Origin: Paracandidimonas soli
Lineage (GTDB): Bacteria > Pseudomonadota > Gammaproteobacteria > Burkholderiales > Burkholderiaceae_B
Direction of reading: 5' to 3'
DNA: 64,000 bases
Assembly (NCBI RefSeq): GCF_004342005.1
Contig: NZ_SMBX01000004.1
Coordinates: 248,001-312,000 of the forward strand
The notes under the pieces are model-generated. The model ran no database searches. It was not told where the DNA came from and saw only the letters and a list, made by a program, of their open reading frames with translations. Shown here piece after piece: positions 37,225 through 47,606 of the stretch. The position numbers were made by a program, and so were the translations under genes. Position 1 is the first letter of the stretch. Each line of letters opens with the position of its first letter.

Positions 37225-38229
37225 ATGACGAAGTTCTTGTTCAGCATGGCGGCGCTGCTGCTGTCCGTGGCGGCGCAGGCCGATACGGTCTGGATGGTCA
37301 ACGGCGACCGGCTGACTGGCAAGGTCACGCTGCTGGACGGCGGCAAGCTGCTGCTGGAGACCGATTACGGCGGAACTATCGCCCTGCAGTGGGACAAGGT
37401 GCGGGAGCTGGAGACAGATGAACCCATGCAGTTCCGCATGCCGGACCTGCCCGTCGACTACCAGGCCAGGCTGGAGACTTCCGGAGAGGCGGGGAAAGTG
37501 ATCCTGGCGGGCAGTGACCAGCGGCGTGAAATGGCGCTGACGGAACTGGACAGCATCGTTCGTCCGCATCCGTTCCTGGGCGACTGGAGCTTCGGCGGCA
37601 CGGTCGATCTGGCCGGCGACTGGCGATTGAATTCCCACCGCAGCCAGGATTTTTCCGTGGCTGGCAACTTCCAGGGCCGGCACGGCCTGTGGAGGCACAG
37701 CCTGCGCTGGGATTATCTCAGGAAAAAACAGGATTCCGATCTGAAATCCCATCGCTACAACGGCGCTTATACGCTGGATCGCTTCGTTTCCCGGCGCATG
37801 TTCTGGCAGGGGCGCGCGCAGTACGACCGCGATTTCCTGGAGGATCTCTCGCGTCGTTCGCTGCTGGGCTTCGGCCCGGGCTACCAGTTCTGGGACGACG
37901 AACTTGGCGCCTTTTCCGTATCGGGCCTCCTGGCCAAGGTGCGGTTCGGCTACCGTACGGCGGACGATGCCAATTTCTACGCGCTGGGCATGGGCTGGGA
38001 CTATATGCGCTATTTCGGCGGCAAGCAGTTCCAGCTATTCACGCATGGCGAGTTCTATCGTCCCATCGGCAATGATGCCGACTACAACCTGAAGGCGGAG
38101 GTGGGCCTGCGCTACCTGGTGACCAACTGGGCCTCGCTGTACGCCAAGGCCACGCGCAGCCAGGTGGCGGGCGCCCTGGAAAATGTGGCGGAAACGCGAT
38201 TTTCCGTAGGCCTTGGCGTAACCTGGTAG
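37225..38229 (+). CDS. DUF481 outer-membrane beta-barrel protein
   Basis: Predicted outer-membrane protein of 334 residues: signal peptide (MTKFLFSMAALLLSVAAQA), a short N-terminal domain (MVNGDRLTGKVTLLDGGKLLLETDYGGTIALQWDKVREL) and a DUF481 barrel ending in an aromatic-rich strand. GDRLTGKV is typical of the YdiY-type family. Role unknown. No operon partner; cspA follows with its own promoter. Confidence 0.8.
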   Translation: MTKFLFSMAALLLSVAAQADTVWMVNGDRLTGKVTLLDGGKLLLETDYGGTIALQWDKVRELETDEPMQFRMPDLPVDYQARLETSGEAGKVILAGSDQRREMALTELDSIVRPHPFLGDWSFGGTVDLAGDWRLNSHRSQDFSVAGNFQGRHGLWRHSLRWDYLRKKQDSDLKSHRYNGAYTLDRFVSRRMFWQGRAQYDRDFLEDLSRRSLLGFGPGYQFWDDELGAFSVSGLLAKVRFGYRTADDANFYALGMGWDYMRYFGGKQFQLFTHGEFYRPIGNDADYNLKAEVGLRYLVTNWASLYAKATRSQVAGALENVAETRFSVGLGVTW

Positions 38230-38256
38230 CCAAGCGCGCAATGCGTGCAAAAATCC

Positions 38257-38285
38257 TTGACTTGTCTTCTAAATCGCCCTACGAT
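38257..38285 (+). promoter_or_regulatory. Promoter of the cold-shock gene
   Basis: TTGACT (38257-38262), 17-bp spacer and TACGAT (38280-38285). The start would be near 38292, leaving a leader of about 127 nt before the ATG at 38419. The leader holds GTACAAA/TTTGTAC arms at 38309-38323 and a direct repeat CAGTACCG at 38326 and 38340. Confidence 0.55.
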
Positions 38286-38418
38286 TCGCGAGCTAGATTC
38301 TCAAGTTCGTACAAAGTTTGTACTTCAGTACCGTTCCAACAGTACCGTAGCTCTGATTTTTACACCTTGACAATCTTCTATCTGGGCAAAGTGCCCGTCT
38401 TTTTTAGGGATTGCAGAC

Positions 38419-38628
38419 ATGCAGACAGAAACCGGTATTGTTAAATGGTTCAACAACGAAAAGGGCTTCGGCTTCATCAAGCCTGAGTCGGGCGGCAAGG
38501 ACCTGTTCGTCCACCACACCGACATCATGGGTTCGGGCTTCAAGTCGCTGGAAGAAAACCAGCGCGTTTCCTACGTTGCCGCCGAAGGCCAGAAGGGCCC
38601 GCAAGCCAAGTCGGTCCAGGCCATCTGA
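38419..38628 (+). CDS. cspA: Cold-shock protein (CspA family)
   Basis: A 69-residue single-domain OB-fold nucleic-acid chaperone. The RNP1 motif KGFGFI and the RNP2 region LFVHH are intact, with the family start [19 protein letters not shown]. Binds single-stranded RNA and DNA, melting structures at low temperature. It has its own promoter, a long 5' leader as in known cold-inducible csp genes, and a downstream terminator. Which csp paralog this is cannot be told. Confidence 0.95.
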   Translation: MQTETGIVKWFNNEKGFGFIKPESGGKDLFVHHTDIMGSGFKSLEENQRVSYVAAEGQKGPQAKSVQAI

Positions 38629-38652
38629 TCGACTGCTACACGTAGCTGAAAT

Positions 38653-38686
38653 CAAAAACCCGCCGAGTCAAACCGGCGGGTTTTTT
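38653..38686 (+). terminator. Terminator of cspA
   Basis: AAAACCCGCCG and CGGCGGGTTTT arms, separated by a short loop, are followed by a T run. It lies between cspA and the convergent fbp gene and, read on the other strand, is flanked by an A run that becomes T, so it may work both ways. Confidence 0.85.
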
Positions 38687-38759
38687 CATATGCACGGGGC
38701 TTGTTTCATGCAAGCAGACGCTCCAGACAAGGAGCGCCTGCTTGCATTACGGCTTGCGG

Positions 38760-39776
38760 TTAGTTGAACTCGCGGTGATAGGTCTGCAGGCGCTCGACTT
38801 CCTGCCGGGAGCCGAGGATGACGCCCACGCGTCCATGCAGGCCCTGGGGCTGGATGTCCAGTATGCGGTTTGCGCCATCGATGGCGGCGCCGCCGGCCTG
38901 CTCCACGATGAGGCTCATGGGATTGGCCTCGTACATCAGGCGCAGCTTGCCGGCCTTGCCCGAGGAGCGCTGGTCCCTGGGATACATGAAAATGCCGCCG
39001 CGCGTCAGGATGCGGTGCACGTCGGCCACCATCGAGGCGATCCAGCGCATGTTGTAGTTCTTGCCCAGCGGGCCTTCCTGGCCGGCCAGGCATTCGTCGA
39101 TGTAGCGCTTCACCGGCGTCTCCCAGTGGCGCATATTCGACATATTGATGGCGAACTCCTGGGTCTGCTCGGGGATGCGCATCTGCTCGCTGGTCAGGAT
39201 CCATTCGCCCAGGTCGCGGTCCAGCGTGAAGCCGACGACGCCGCGGCCGAACGTAAGCACCAGCAGCGTTTGCGGGCCATAGACGGCATAGCCCGCAGCT
39301 GCCTGCTTCGACCCGGGCTGGAGGAAATCGCTTTCCTGGATATCGGCGTTTTTCCCGATGGATTCCGGAGCCCGCAGCACCGAGAAGATCGTGCCGATGG
39401 AAACGTTGACGTCGATGTTGGAGGAGCCGTCCAGGGGATCGAACAGCAGCAGGTACCGCCCAAGCGGCGCTGAAGCCGGCATTGGGTGGAAGGTTTCCAT
39501 TTCTTCGGATGCCATGCCCGCCAGATAGCCGCCCCAGGCGTTTTCCTGCAGCAGGATGTCGTTGGACATGACATCCAGTTTTTTCTGGACTTCTCCCTGC
39601 ACGTTTTCGGTGCCCTGGCTGCCCAGCACGCCGCCGAGCGCTCCCTTGCCCACGGCATGGCCGATGCGCTTGCAGGCGCTGGCCACCACTTCGACCAGTT
39701 GGCGCAGGTCGGCGTCGATGGCGCCGTGGTCGCGCTGCTGCTCCAGCAGGAATTGTGTCAGTGTGATTTGTGTCAT
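38760..39776 (-). CDS. fbp: Fructose-1,6-bisphosphatase class I
   Basis: Gluconeogenic enzyme hydrolysing fructose 1,6-bisphosphate, 338 residues. The metal-binding signature [12 protein letters not shown] is present, along with [15 protein letters not shown] and the substrate-binding region [25 protein letters not shown]. It begins 16 bp after pepN on the same strand, so both may share a transcript. Full length. Confidence 0.95.
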   Translation of the reverse strand: MTQITLTQFLLEQQRDHGAIDADLRQLVEVVASACKRIGHAVGKGALGGVLGSQGTENVQGEVQKKLDVMSNDILLQENAWGGYLAGMASEEMETFHPMPASAPLGRYLLLFDPLDGSSNIDVNVSIGTIFSVLRAPESIGKNADIQESDFLQPGSKQAAAGYAVYGPQTLLVLTFGRGVVGFTLDRDLGEWILTSEQMRIPEQTQEFAINMSNMRHWETPVKRYIDECLAGQEGPLGKNYNMRWIASMVADVHRILTRGGIFMYPRDQRSSGKAGKLRLMYEANPMSLIVEQAGGAAIDGANRILDIQPQGLHGRVGVILGSRQEVERLQTYHREFN

Positions 39777-39792
39777 GTTTCGGGTTTCCAGG

Positions 39793-42483
39793 CTACTGGG
39801 CCGACAGGGCCTTGTTGACGATTTCGGAAAGATTGGACGACAGGGCGGGCTGCGACTGGATATGCCGCCACGCCTGCTGCAGGCTGTCGCGAAGTACGGG
39901 CGTGAAACGCTGCCAGTTCTCGAAGACGCGCGCCAGGCGGGACGAGATTTCCGGATTCAGGGCGTCCAGCGCCAATACCTGCTCGGCCCAGAACGAGTGG
40001 CCCTCGCGCGAATGGACGTTGCGCAGGTTGTTGGTGCAGAACTGGAAAATCAGCGAGCGTGCGCGATTGGGGTTGCGCAGCGAAAAATCGGGATGCGTCA
40101 TCAGTTGGCGGACATCCGCCAGCGAGGTGGCCGCGGAGGCGGCCTGGACGGCGAACCAGCGGTCGATGACGAGCGGATTGTGCCGCCATTGCGTGTAGAA
40201 ATGCTGCAGGCGTTCGCTGCGAGCCTCGGGCGTGCCGTACTGCACCAGGGCGCCCAGGGCGGCCATACGGTCCGTCATGTTGCGCGCGGCGTCGTAGTGC
40301 TCCAGCGTCAGCTCCTGTCCCCCCTGGCCGCCGGCGGCCATCAGGTATAGCAGCGCGAGATTGCGCATGGAGCGCTTGCCGGAGGAGGCCGCGTCCGGAG
40401 CATAGGGGCCGTCGATCCTGTTGTCCTCGTAGGCTGTCATCCAGAAGGGAGCCAGCGCGTCTCCCAGCTTGCCGATCAGACGGCGGCGCGCTTCGACGAC
40501 TGCCAGCGGATCGAGCGGGCTGGTCTTCTCCAGCAGCTCGCGCTCCGCGGGAAGGGACAGGATGCGACTGCGGTAGGCGGCGGTCAGCGAGCCGTCCTGC
40601 AGCAGGGCTTCCCAGGTGTCGATCAGCAATTGCTCGTCCGGGCTGCCGCTTTCCGGTCGGCTGATGCTGTCCAGCAGCACCCTGGTCGCCAGCGACTGCG
40701 CGGCCTCCCAGCGGGCGAATGCGTCCGTGTCGTGACGGGCGAGCAAGGCGAGTTCCTGCGGCGTGCGCTCGTACTCGACGATGACGGGGGCGGAAAAGCC
40801 GCGCAGCAGTGAGGGCACGGGCTGCTCGGCGATGTTTTCGAACGTCCAGGTCTGGCTTTTTTCGCGCAGCTCGAGCAGCGCCGTGGCCTGTTTTACACCC
40901 TTGTGCGTCAGTGAAAGTTCCTTGCCCTCGCCGTCGAGCAGGCCCAGCGCGAAAGGAATGTGCAGCGGCAGTTTCTCGACAGGAGGGTTCTGCCGCGTTT
41001 CGATGCCGACAGGAGGATTGCGCTGTTCCAGGGTGACGCGCAGGGTCTGGGCGGCGGCGTCATGAGCCAGCGTGACCTTGACGCGCGGTGTGCCGGCCTG
41101 GCTGTACCAGCGGCGGAACTGTTCCAGCGTGCTGCCGGGGTTCTGGCGCACATAGACCGATTCCATGGCGCTGAGGAAATCGTCGCAGGTGACGGCCTGG
41201 CCGTCGTGGCGGCGGAAGTATTCGTCCATGCCTGCGCGGAACCCTTCTTCGCCCAGCAGGGTGTGCTGCATGCGGATGATTTCCGCGCCTTTCTCGTAGA
41301 TGGTGGCGGTGTAGAAATTGCTGATGGACTGGTAGCTTTCCGGCCGGATGGGGTGAGCCATCGGGCCCGCATCCTCGGGGAACTGCGCGATGCGCAGCGC
41401 CGTGACATCGTCGATGCGCTTGACCGCCCTGGCGCTTTGCGCCTCGGCTTCGGGCAGGCCGTGCGTCATCATGTCGGCGGAAAACTCCTGGTCGCGGAAG
41501 ACGGTCAGGCCTTCCTTCAGCGAGAGCTGGAACCAGTCGCGGCAGGTGACGCGGTTGCCGGTCCAGTTGTGGAAGTATTCATGCCCGATCACGGCTTCGA
41601 TGGCATGGTAGCTCGCGTCCGTGGCGGATTCCGGATCGGCCAGCACATAGGCGGAATTGAATACGTTCAGGCCCTTGTTCTCCATGGCGCCCATATTGAA
41701 GTCGCGGGCGGCCACGATCATGAAGCGGTCGAGGTCCAGTTCCAGGCCGAAGCGGGTTTCGTCCCAGCGCACCGAGCGCACCAGCGAGTCCAGCGCCCAT
41801 TCGGTCTGGTGCTCGGAACCGTGGTCGCTGTAGACCTGCAGCAGCGCGTCGCGCCCGCTGCGGGTCTGGATCGTCTGTTCGCGGCAGGCGAAGTCGCCTG
41901 CGACCAGGGCGAACAGATAGCAGGGCTTGGGATGGGGGTCTTCCCATACCGCCTCGTGCCGGCCGTCCGGCAGGTCGCGCGATTCCAGCAGGTTGCCGTT
42001 CGACAGCAGCAGGGGATAGCGTTGCTTGTCCGCGCGTAGCGTAACCCGGTAGCGGGACATGACGTCGGGGCGGTCCGGAAACCAGGTGATGCGGCGAAAG
42101 CCTTCAGCCTCGCATTGCGTGAACAGGCTGTTGCCGGAGACATACAGCCCCATCAATTGCGTGTTGTCTGCGGGCCGGCACAGGCTGGTGATTTCCAGCG
42201 TGAAGGCGGGCAGGGTCCCGGGCGCCAGGGTCAGGGTGTTTTCCGTCAGCGTGTATTCGTCGGGAGACAGCGTCCGGCCATCGAGGGCGACCTGCTCCAG
42301 AGTGAGGTCTTCGCCGTTCAGGACGAGCGCCTGGCCGGAAGCATCAGCGCTTTCCACGCTCAGGCGCGTGTGCACGCGCGTGGCATCCGCCTGCAGGTCG
42401 AACTGCAGATCCGCGTGGGTGATGCGATAGGGGTAGGGACGGTAGTCGTGACGGGAAATGGATTGTACGGAATCGGTGCGCAT
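39793..42483 (-). CDS. pepN: Aminopeptidase N (M1 family)
   Basis: Zinc aminopeptidase of 896 residues removing N-terminal amino acids from peptides in the cytoplasm. The exopeptidase motif GAMENKGLN and the zinc motif [25 protein letters not shown] (His-Glu-x-x-His plus downstream Glu) are visible near residues 255-320, as in E. coli PepN. The C-terminal helical domain (residues ~550-896) is full length. The ATG at 42481-42483 is chosen; a TTG five codons earlier is possible. Upstream of fbp in the same direction. Confidence 0.95.
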   Translation of the reverse strand: MRTDSVQSISRHDYRPYPYRITHADLQFDLQADATRVHTRLSVESADASGQALVLNGEDLTLEQVALDGRTLSPDEYTLTENTLTLAPGTLPAFTLEITSLCRPADNTQLMGLYVSGNSLFTQCEAEGFRRITWFPDRPDVMSRYRVTLRADKQRYPLLLSNGNLLESRDLPDGRHEAVWEDPHPKPCYLFALVAGDFACREQTIQTRSGRDALLQVYSDHGSEHQTEWALDSLVRSVRWDETRFGLELDLDRFMIVAARDFNMGAMENKGLNVFNSAYVLADPESATDASYHAIEAVIGHEYFHNWTGNRVTCRDWFQLSLKEGLTVFRDQEFSADMMTHGLPEAEAQSARAVKRIDDVTALRIAQFPEDAGPMAHPIRPESYQSISNFYTATIYEKGAEIIRMQHTLLGEEGFRAGMDEYFRRHDGQAVTCDDFLSAMESVYVRQNPGSTLEQFRRWYSQAGTPRVKVTLAHDAAAQTLRVTLEQRNPPVGIETRQNPPVEKLPLHIPFALGLLDGEGKELSLTHKGVKQATALLELREKSQTWTFENIAEQPVPSLLRGFSAPVIVEYERTPQELALLARHDTDAFARWEAAQSLATRVLLDSISRPESGSPDEQLLIDTWEALLQDGSLTAAYRSRILSLPAERELLEKTSPLDPLAVVEARRRLIGKLGDALAPFWMTAYEDNRIDGPYAPDAASSGKRSMRNLALLYLMAAGGQGGQELTLEHYDAARNMTDRMAALGALVQYGTPEARSERLQHFYTQWRHNPLVIDRWFAVQAASAATSLADVRQLMTHPDFSLRNPNRARSLIFQFCTNNLRNVHSREGHSFWAEQVLALDALNPEISSRLARVFENWQRFTPVLRDSLQQAWRHIQSQPALSSNLSEIVNKALSAQ

Positions 42484-42766
42484 GAGTCTGGCCTGCAAAC
42501 ATTCGACAAGCGGCTATTGTAGTGCCTGGCGAATCCCGGCGGTCTGCATGCCATGCGGCGTAGCGCGGGCCGCAGGCGCTGGGCGGAAGCGTCTGTTACA
42601 TATCGGCGGTTTCAGCGAGTATCAAGAATGACACGCAATACGAATTACATGAGAAACTTCCTCCGGCGGCGACTGTCGAAATCTTTGTCGCCATGAAGCG
42701 GCCGATCGCCCGGGCAGTGTCCGGCGGCATGCCATTCTTCCTATATCGGCGCACTCGGAGAAAATG

Positions 42767-43411
42767 ATGCAGAAGGATCATCTGTTTGTCAGCGCTCGAA
42801 TGATGAGCCTGAAATTGCTGGCGCTTGCCGCTATGGCGGTGCTGTTGGCCGGCTGCGCATCGACGCTTTCCGCCCGGGTCACCAGCTTCCAGCAATGGCC
42901 CGGCAACGTCGAGGGGCAGACTTACCGGCTGGTGCCGGGGCCCTCGCAGGATGCATCGGGCCTGGAGTATCAGGCGTTCGCCGATATGCTGCGCGCGTCC
43001 ATCGGCCCGACGGGTCTGGTGGAGGCCGCCGCGGGGCGGTCGGCGCGTTTCGACGTGAGCTTCCATTATGAAAATCCGGTGACCCAGACCTGGGTCGAGC
43101 GCTATGACGATCGCTTCTATCCCGGCTTCTCTCCCTTCTGGGGATACTACGGCGGCTATTACGGCTGGGGAGGCGGCATGTTCTATTCCCCGCCCGTCGT
43201 CTCCGTGCCGGTCGATGCCTACAAAAACCAGTTGACCGTCACGATTACCGATAATCAGCAGAATGGGCGGCAGGTATACCGCTCCAGCGCTGTGAACGAA
43301 AGCCTCAACGATAATCTGGCGGGCATCATGCCTTATCTCGCCCAGGCGGTGTTCGATGGATTCCCCGGCAATAACGGGCAGGTGCGCACCGTTCGATATC
43401 AACTGGACTGA
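42767..43411 (+). CDS. DUF4136 domain lipoprotein
   Basis: Predicted outer-membrane or periplasmic lipoprotein of about 214 residues. The lipobox LLAGC follows a hydrophobic segment (LKLLALAAMAVLLAGC); the mature part carries a DUF4136-type domain with ARFDVSFHYENPVTQTWVERYDD and an unusual Tyr/Gly-rich stretch (FWGYYGGYYGWGGGMFY). The ATG at 42767 (one codon after another ATG) has a better-spaced GGAG; a start at 42800 would give a more standard signal peptide. Function unknown. A bidirectional terminator separates it from the H-NS-like gene. Confidence 0.75.
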   Translation: MQKDHLFVSARMMSLKLLALAAMAVLLAGCASTLSARVTSFQQWPGNVEGQTYRLVPGPSQDASGLEYQAFADMLRASIGPTGLVEAAAGRSARFDVSFHYENPVTQTWVERYDDRFYPGFSPFWGYYGGYYGWGGGMFYSPPVVSVPVDAYKNQLTVTITDNQQNGRQVYRSSAVNESLNDNLAGIMPYLAQAVFDGFPGNNGQVRTVRYQLD

Positions 43412-43447
43412 ATAAAGGCGCCCAGGGAATGGCGGCCGATAATGAAA

Positions 43448-43476
43448 ATGGCCCGGAAATTTTCCGGGCCATGTTT
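43448..43476. terminator. Bidirectional terminator between DUF4136 and H-NS-like genes
   Basis: ATGGCCCGG (43448-43456) and CCGGGCCAT (43464-43472) pair around AAATTTT, with further A/T pairing possible inside. On the minus strand TTTTC follows the stem; on the plus strand GTTT follows. Confidence 0.7.
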
Positions 43477-43500
43477 CAGGAAGGTCGGGCGCGTCGCCGG

Positions 43501-43868
43501 TCAGGCGATCAGGAATTGCTCGCGCTTTTTGCCCTGGGCTTCGGCTTCGGAGATCCAGCGCGGCGCCTTGCCGCGGCCAGTCCAGGTGTCGCCTGTTTCG
43601 GGGTTGCGGTACTTGGCCGGAATGACGCGCTTGGCCGCTTTCCTGGGGGCAGCCTTTCCGGCGCCGCCCGTACTGGCTCTGGGTGAGGTTTTCTTGCTGT
43701 AGGCCGCAGAAATCTCCGCAGGTGTGATACTGTATTCTTTCATGGTGCGGATGATTTGCGCGATGACCGGATTGCGCTGCTTTTGCTGCAGCGCTTCGGC
43801 CTGTTTTTTCAAGCGGGCGATTTCCCGCTCGATGCGCTGTTGTTGCGCAGCATAGTTTTTTGGCTCAT
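43501..43868 (-). CDS. H-NS family nucleoid protein with apparent N-terminal frameshift
   Basis: Histone-like DNA-binding protein of the Burkholderiales H-NS type, with the C-terminal motif KYRNPETGDTWTGRGKAPRW (the AT-hook-like GRGKAP). The continuous frame from a TTG at 43812 encodes 103 residues. Upstream, the same frame continues without any start codon (NYAAQQQRIEREIARLKK), and an ATG with AGGA at -9 lies at 43866-43868 in another frame, joined to it only by a -1 shift at a run of six A (43856-43861). With the shift the product is 122 residues and family-like from MSQK onward. This is either a sequencing error, a frameshift mutation, or slippage at A6. Confidence 0.72.
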
Positions 43869-44156
43869 TCCCTTGTGTCCTGAATAGAAATCAATGACCC
43901 TGTCACGGCCGATTGTGATCGATATGCCGATGCTGTTGCATGGGCGGAAATATTCTAACTGAATCGGATATCGAAAATCGGTTCGTGCTCGTTTTTATCC
44001 AGGTGTTTTATATCGGAATGCCAATAAAACAGGGCGAATGTATTTTTGTATTTTTGATGGAAATCAAATCAAGTCAGCCTCAATAAAATAAAGCCGACTT
44101 TGTCTGATTGAATGCCGGCGTGGCATCGCGCCCCTGGTTTTCGGAATAATGGAATC

Positions 44157-45008
44157 ATGCAAACCAAACCTGTTTCAACAAACGAAGTAAATCAGAATGG
44201 CGGCAATCCATACAAAGTCGCTGCCATTCAGATGGTTTCTTCCACCCGCCCCGAGGATAATCTTGCCCGGGCTGGAAAACTGATTGCCGAAGCCGCCGCC
44301 GCAGGCGCCCGGCTGATTGCGCTGCCCGAGTATTTCTGCCTCATGGGCAGCCACGACCACGACAAGGTCGGCATACGGGAGCCGCATGGCGGCGGCGTGA
44401 TCCAGGATTTCCTGCGCGATCAGGCGAAGCGGCACGGCATATGGCTCGTGGGCGGAACCCTGCCTCTTGAAAGCGGAGAGCAGGACCGCATCTACAACAC
44501 TTCCCTGGTCTTCGATCCGGAAGGCAGGGAAGTGGCGCGGTACGACAAAATCCACCTGTTCGGCTTTTCGCGCGGCGACGAATCGTATGATGAGTCCGTC
44601 AGCATTCGTCCTGGGGATATCGCGCCGAGGACGTTCGACTCGGATATGGGCAAGGTCGGCCTGGCCATCTGCTACGACCTGCGCTTTCCCGAGCTGTTCA
44701 GGGCGTTCGGCGACGTGTCGCTGATCGTGCTGCCCGCCGCATTCACCTATACGACGGGTTCGGCGCATTGGGAGCTGCTGCTGCGCGCCAGGGCGGTCGA
44801 GAACCAATGCTATGTGCTGGCGTCCGCGCAGGGCGGCAGGCACGAGAACGGCAGGCGCACCTGGGGGCATTCCATGCTCATCGACCCCTGGGGCAATGTC
44901 GTCGACCGCGTGGAAGAGGGCGAGGGCTTCGCCATCGGTACAATAGACAAGGCGCGATTGTCCGCCACCCGCGAATCGCTGCCCGCGCTGAAGCACAGAC
45001 GGCTTTGA
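44157..45008 (+). CDS. Carbon-nitrogen hydrolase, deaminated-glutathione-amidase-like (Nit family)
   Basis: Nitrilase-superfamily amidase of 283 residues. The Glu-Lys-Cys triad is visible as [15 protein letters not shown] and [10 protein letters not shown]. The Nit1-like group is thought to repair deaminated glutathione; sequence alone cannot confirm the substrate. ATG at 44157 follows GGAA and is preferred to an upstream ATG at 44112. It precedes tldD by 122 bp on the same strand, a conserved pairing in beta-proteobacteria as I recall it. The usual yhdP-like gene is not seen upstream. Confidence 0.85.
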   Translation: MQTKPVSTNEVNQNGGNPYKVAAIQMVSSTRPEDNLARAGKLIAEAAAAGARLIALPEYFCLMGSHDHDKVGIREPHGGGVIQDFLRDQAKRHGIWLVGGTLPLESGEQDRIYNTSLVFDPEGREVARYDKIHLFGFSRGDESYDESVSIRPGDIAPRTFDSDMGKVGLAICYDLRFPELFRAFGDVSLIVLPAAFTYTTGSAHWELLLRARAVENQCYVLASAQGGRHENGRRTWGHSMLIDPWGNVVDRVEEGEGFAIGTIDKARLSATRESLPALKHRRL

Positions 45009-45130
45009 CGGCCGCGGCATTGTCCGCGATGAGCATCGCCCGCGGCATGTCCGGCTGGCGCTTCCGAGCAGCATCCGGGCTGCGAGGCGCAGCGCGGGCC
45101 TTTTTTCCGTTTCTTGAGTTTGCGATCCGA

Positions 45131-46585
45131 ATGAAACCTGTTGATCCTGCTGTCCAATCCCTGGCAATCGCCAAGAACGTTCTCCTGGACCCCTGGGGGC
45201 TGGATGAGGGCGATCTGGCGCGCGCGCTGGGCGAGATATTCACGCACAAGGTCGATTACGCCGACCTGTATTTCCAGTACACGCGCAGCGAAGGCTGGAG
45301 CCTCGAAGAGGGGATCGTCAAGACCGGCAACTTCTCCATCGAGCAGGGCGTGGGCGTGCGCGCCGTCAGCGGTGAGAAGACCGCGTTCGCTTACTCGGAC
45401 ACCTTGTCCGCCGAAGCCCTGCTGTCCTCGGCCAGGGCCGTGCGCACCATCGGCAGGCAGGGGGCGGGCAGGCAGAAGATCATTGCCGCGCAGCCCGAGC
45501 CGCGCAGTCTTTATCCCGCCATTGATCCCGTGAACAGCCTGCCGTCGCCCGAAAAAGTGGCCTTGCTCGGCCGGCTGGAAGCCATGGCGCGCGCCGCGGA
45601 TCCGCATGTCATCCAGGTCATGGCCGGACTGGGCGCGGAGTATGACGTGATCATGGTGGCGGGCAGCGATGGCCGCCTCGTGGCCGATGTCCGTCCCCTG
45701 GTGCGCCTGTCGCTGACAGTGATCGCCGAGCGCGATGGCCGCCGCGAAATGGGCCATGCGGGCGGCGGCGGACGTACCGGCCTGGCCTATTTCACCGACG
45801 ACATCCTGCGCGAATATGTGCGCAAGGCCGTGCACGAGGCCATGGTCAATCTCGAGGCCAGGCCGGCGCCCGCGGGTGAAATGACGGTCGTGCTGGGTTC
45901 CGGATGGCCGGGCATCCTGCTGCACGAGGCGGTGGGTCACGGTCTCGAGGGCGATTTCAACCGCAAGGAATCCAGCGTGTTTTCCGGGCGCATCGGCCAG
46001 CGCGTGGCGTCGAAAGGCGTGACGGTCGTGGACGACGGCACGCTGGCGGATCGCCGCGGCTCGCTGAACGTCGACGACGAAGGCAACACCACGCAGCGCA
46101 CAGTGCTGATCGAGGACGGCATCCTGAAGGGCTACATGCAGGACATGACCAATGCCAGGCTGATGAAGGCATCGGTGACAGGCAATGGACGCAGGGAGTC
46201 CTACGCGCACCTGCCCATGCCGCGCATGACCAATACCTACATGCTGGCAGGGCGGACACCGCCGGAGGAAATCATCGCTTCGGTCAAGAAGGGGCTGTAT
46301 GCTGTCAATTTCGGCGGGGGACAGGTGGATATCACCAGCGGCAAGTTCGTTTTCTCCGCCTCGGAAGCCTACATGATCGAAAACGGCAAGGTGACCTACC
46401 CGGTCAAGGGGGCGACGCTCATCGGCAACGGACCGGATGCGCTGACCCGCGTGCCGCTGATTGGCAATGACCTGCAGCTGGATTCGGGCGTGGGCACTTG
46501 CGGCAAGGAAGGGCAGAGCGTTCCGGTAGGCGTCGGCATGCCGACCATCCGCATCGACGGCATCACGGTGGGCGGCACCGCCTGA
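45131..46585 (+). CDS. tldD: Metalloprotease TldD
   Basis: Catalytic subunit of the TldD/TldE zinc protease that degrades small proteins or peptides and processes modified peptides such as microcins. The 484-residue protein carries the HExxxH motif in [17 protein letters not shown] and the downstream [17 protein letters not shown] region. The ATG at 45131 starts a family-like N-terminus; longer open frames upstream overlap nit and are not used. Its partner tldE is not in this window. Confidence 0.94.
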   Translation: MKPVDPAVQSLAIAKNVLLDPWGLDEGDLARALGEIFTHKVDYADLYFQYTRSEGWSLEEGIVKTGNFSIEQGVGVRAVSGEKTAFAYSDTLSAEALLSSARAVRTIGRQGAGRQKIIAAQPEPRSLYPAIDPVNSLPSPEKVALLGRLEAMARAADPHVIQVMAGLGAEYDVIMVAGSDGRLVADVRPLVRLSLTVIAERDGRREMGHAGGGGRTGLAYFTDDILREYVRKAVHEAMVNLEARPAPAGEMTVVLGSGWPGILLHEAVGHGLEGDFNRKESSVFSGRIGQRVASKGVTVVDDGTLADRRGSLNVDDEGNTTQRTVLIEDGILKGYMQDMTNARLMKASVTGNGRRESYAHLPMPRMTNTYMLAGRTPPEEIIASVKKGLYAVNFGGGQVDITSGKFVFSASEAYMIENGKVTYPVKGATLIGNGPDALTRVPLIGNDLQLDSGVGTCGKEGQSVPVGVGMPTIRIDGITVGGTA

Positions 46586-46638
46586 GGGGCCCCGGCCGCC
46601 TTGAACGGAAGGCCGGTGCATCCCGAATGCAACAGATT

Positions 46639-46668
46639 TTGCCTGCGGCGGCATGAAGCTGCTATAAT
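46639..46668 (+). promoter_or_regulatory. Promoter of the rpsF operon
   Basis: Extended -10 TGC-TATAAT (46660-46668) with a possible -35 TTGCCT (46639-46644) at 18 bp. Transcription would begin near 46675, leaving a leader of about 100 nt to rpsF. Confidence 0.6.
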
Positions 46669-46680
46669 TTTCTGTTTCTT

Positions 46681-46713
46681 GCCCGACTCACGGGGGATTT
46701 TCCGTGGGCGGGC
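46681..46713 (+). promoter_or_regulatory. Structured leader of rpsF, candidate S6:S18-type element
   Basis: GCCCG (46681-46685) pairs with CGGGC (46709-46713), and CACGG (46689-46693) with CCGTG (46702-46706), leaving a small internal loop and an 8-nt loop. The position just ahead of rpsF matches the ribosomal S6:S18 autoregulatory leader known in many bacteria. The fit to that motif is unchecked. Confidence 0.4.
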
Positions 46714-46775
46714 TGACCCTTTCCCGGCTCGTGCAGGACGCGATACGGGGAAGATATCCACAAGGAGTGTTGTTT

Positions 46776-47168
46776 ATGCGTCACTACGAAGTAGTGTTCA
46801 TCGTGCATCCCGATCAAAGCGAGCAAGTGCCCGCCATGATCGAGCGTTACCAGGCCGTCGTCACCGGCCAGGGCGGTTCCATCCACCGTCTGGAAGACTG
46901 GGGCCGTCGCCAACTGGCATACCCCATTCAGAAGCTTGTCAAGGCTCACTACGTCTGCATGAACATCGAGTGCGGCCAGGCTGAACTGGACGAGCTCGAG
47001 CATGCTTTCCGCTACAACGATGCCATTCTGCGTCACCTGGTCATCAAGACCAAGAAGGCCCAGACGTCGCCTTCCGTGATGATGAAGTCCGTCGAGCGCG
47101 AAGAAGCCCGCAAGGCTGTTGCCGAAGCAGCTCCCGCCGAAGCCGAAACGTCGGACAGCGCCGAGTAA
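46776..47168 (+). CDS. rpsF: 30S ribosomal protein S6
   Basis: Small-subunit ribosomal protein of 130 residues: [25 protein letters not shown] and [42 protein letters not shown] are canonical S6. The acidic C-terminal tail ([13 protein letters not shown]) is typical of beta-proteobacteria and could be a target of RimK glutamylation. ATG at 46776 follows AAGGAG. First gene of rpsF-priB-rpsR-rplI. Confidence 0.97.
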   Translation: MRHYEVVFIVHPDQSEQVPAMIERYQAVVTGQGGSIHRLEDWGRRQLAYPIQKLVKAHYVCMNIECGQAELDELEHAFRYNDAILRHLVIKTKKAQTSPSVMMKSVEREEARKAVAEAAPAEAETSDSAE

Positions 47169-47171
47169 GGC

Positions 47172-47504
47172 GTGCTTCGAAGCGGCGTGAACCAGGTCGG
47201 CATCACGGCTGTCGTGCTCGAGGTAAAACCTCTGCGCTACACGCCCGCAGGCCTTCCCGCAGTGGAAATGCTGCTGGAACACGAGTCGGAAGTCATTGAG
47301 GCGGGGCAAGCGCGCCGCGTGCAACTGACCATCCCGGCAATCGCTCTCGGAGACATCGCTCTGCTGCTGGCGGACACCCCGCTGGGCGCCGGTCTTGCAA
47401 TCCAGGGTTTCATCGCCCAGGCCCGCAAAGGCTCCAGCAAGGTGGTTCTGCACATTCAGCAAGCGAACCGAAGTTTCCCCGGCGCAGCTACGGCTGTCGT
47501 CTGA
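47172..47504 (+). CDS. priB: Primosomal replication protein PriB
   Basis: Single-stranded DNA-binding OB-fold protein of about 110 residues that helps PriA restart stalled forks. Matches PriB by position between rpsF and rpsR and by the core LVLHIQ-like strand and hydrophobic pattern ([34 protein letters not shown]). The start is GTG 47172; another GTG at 47187 is an alternative. The gap to rpsF is 3 bp. Confidence 0.9.
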   Translation: MLRSGVNQVGITAVVLEVKPLRYTPAGLPAVEMLLEHESEVIEAGQARRVQLTIPAIALGDIALLLADTPLGAGLAIQGFIAQARKGSSKVVLHIQQANRSFPGAATAVV

Positions 47505-47606
47505 CAAGACATATATTCCAGTGCGCGGGCTTCAATCATTACGCGCGATGCACTGATCAACTTTACCCGTCCTCCCCGCAGGGGCGGACTTCGAAAGAGG
47601 CACATC

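Noticed and set aside
45038-45105. Possible terminator between nit and tldD (GCCCGCG ... CGCGGGC then T run)
   Set aside because: The loop would be nearly 50 nt and the inner pairing is poor; the T run alone is not enough to call it.
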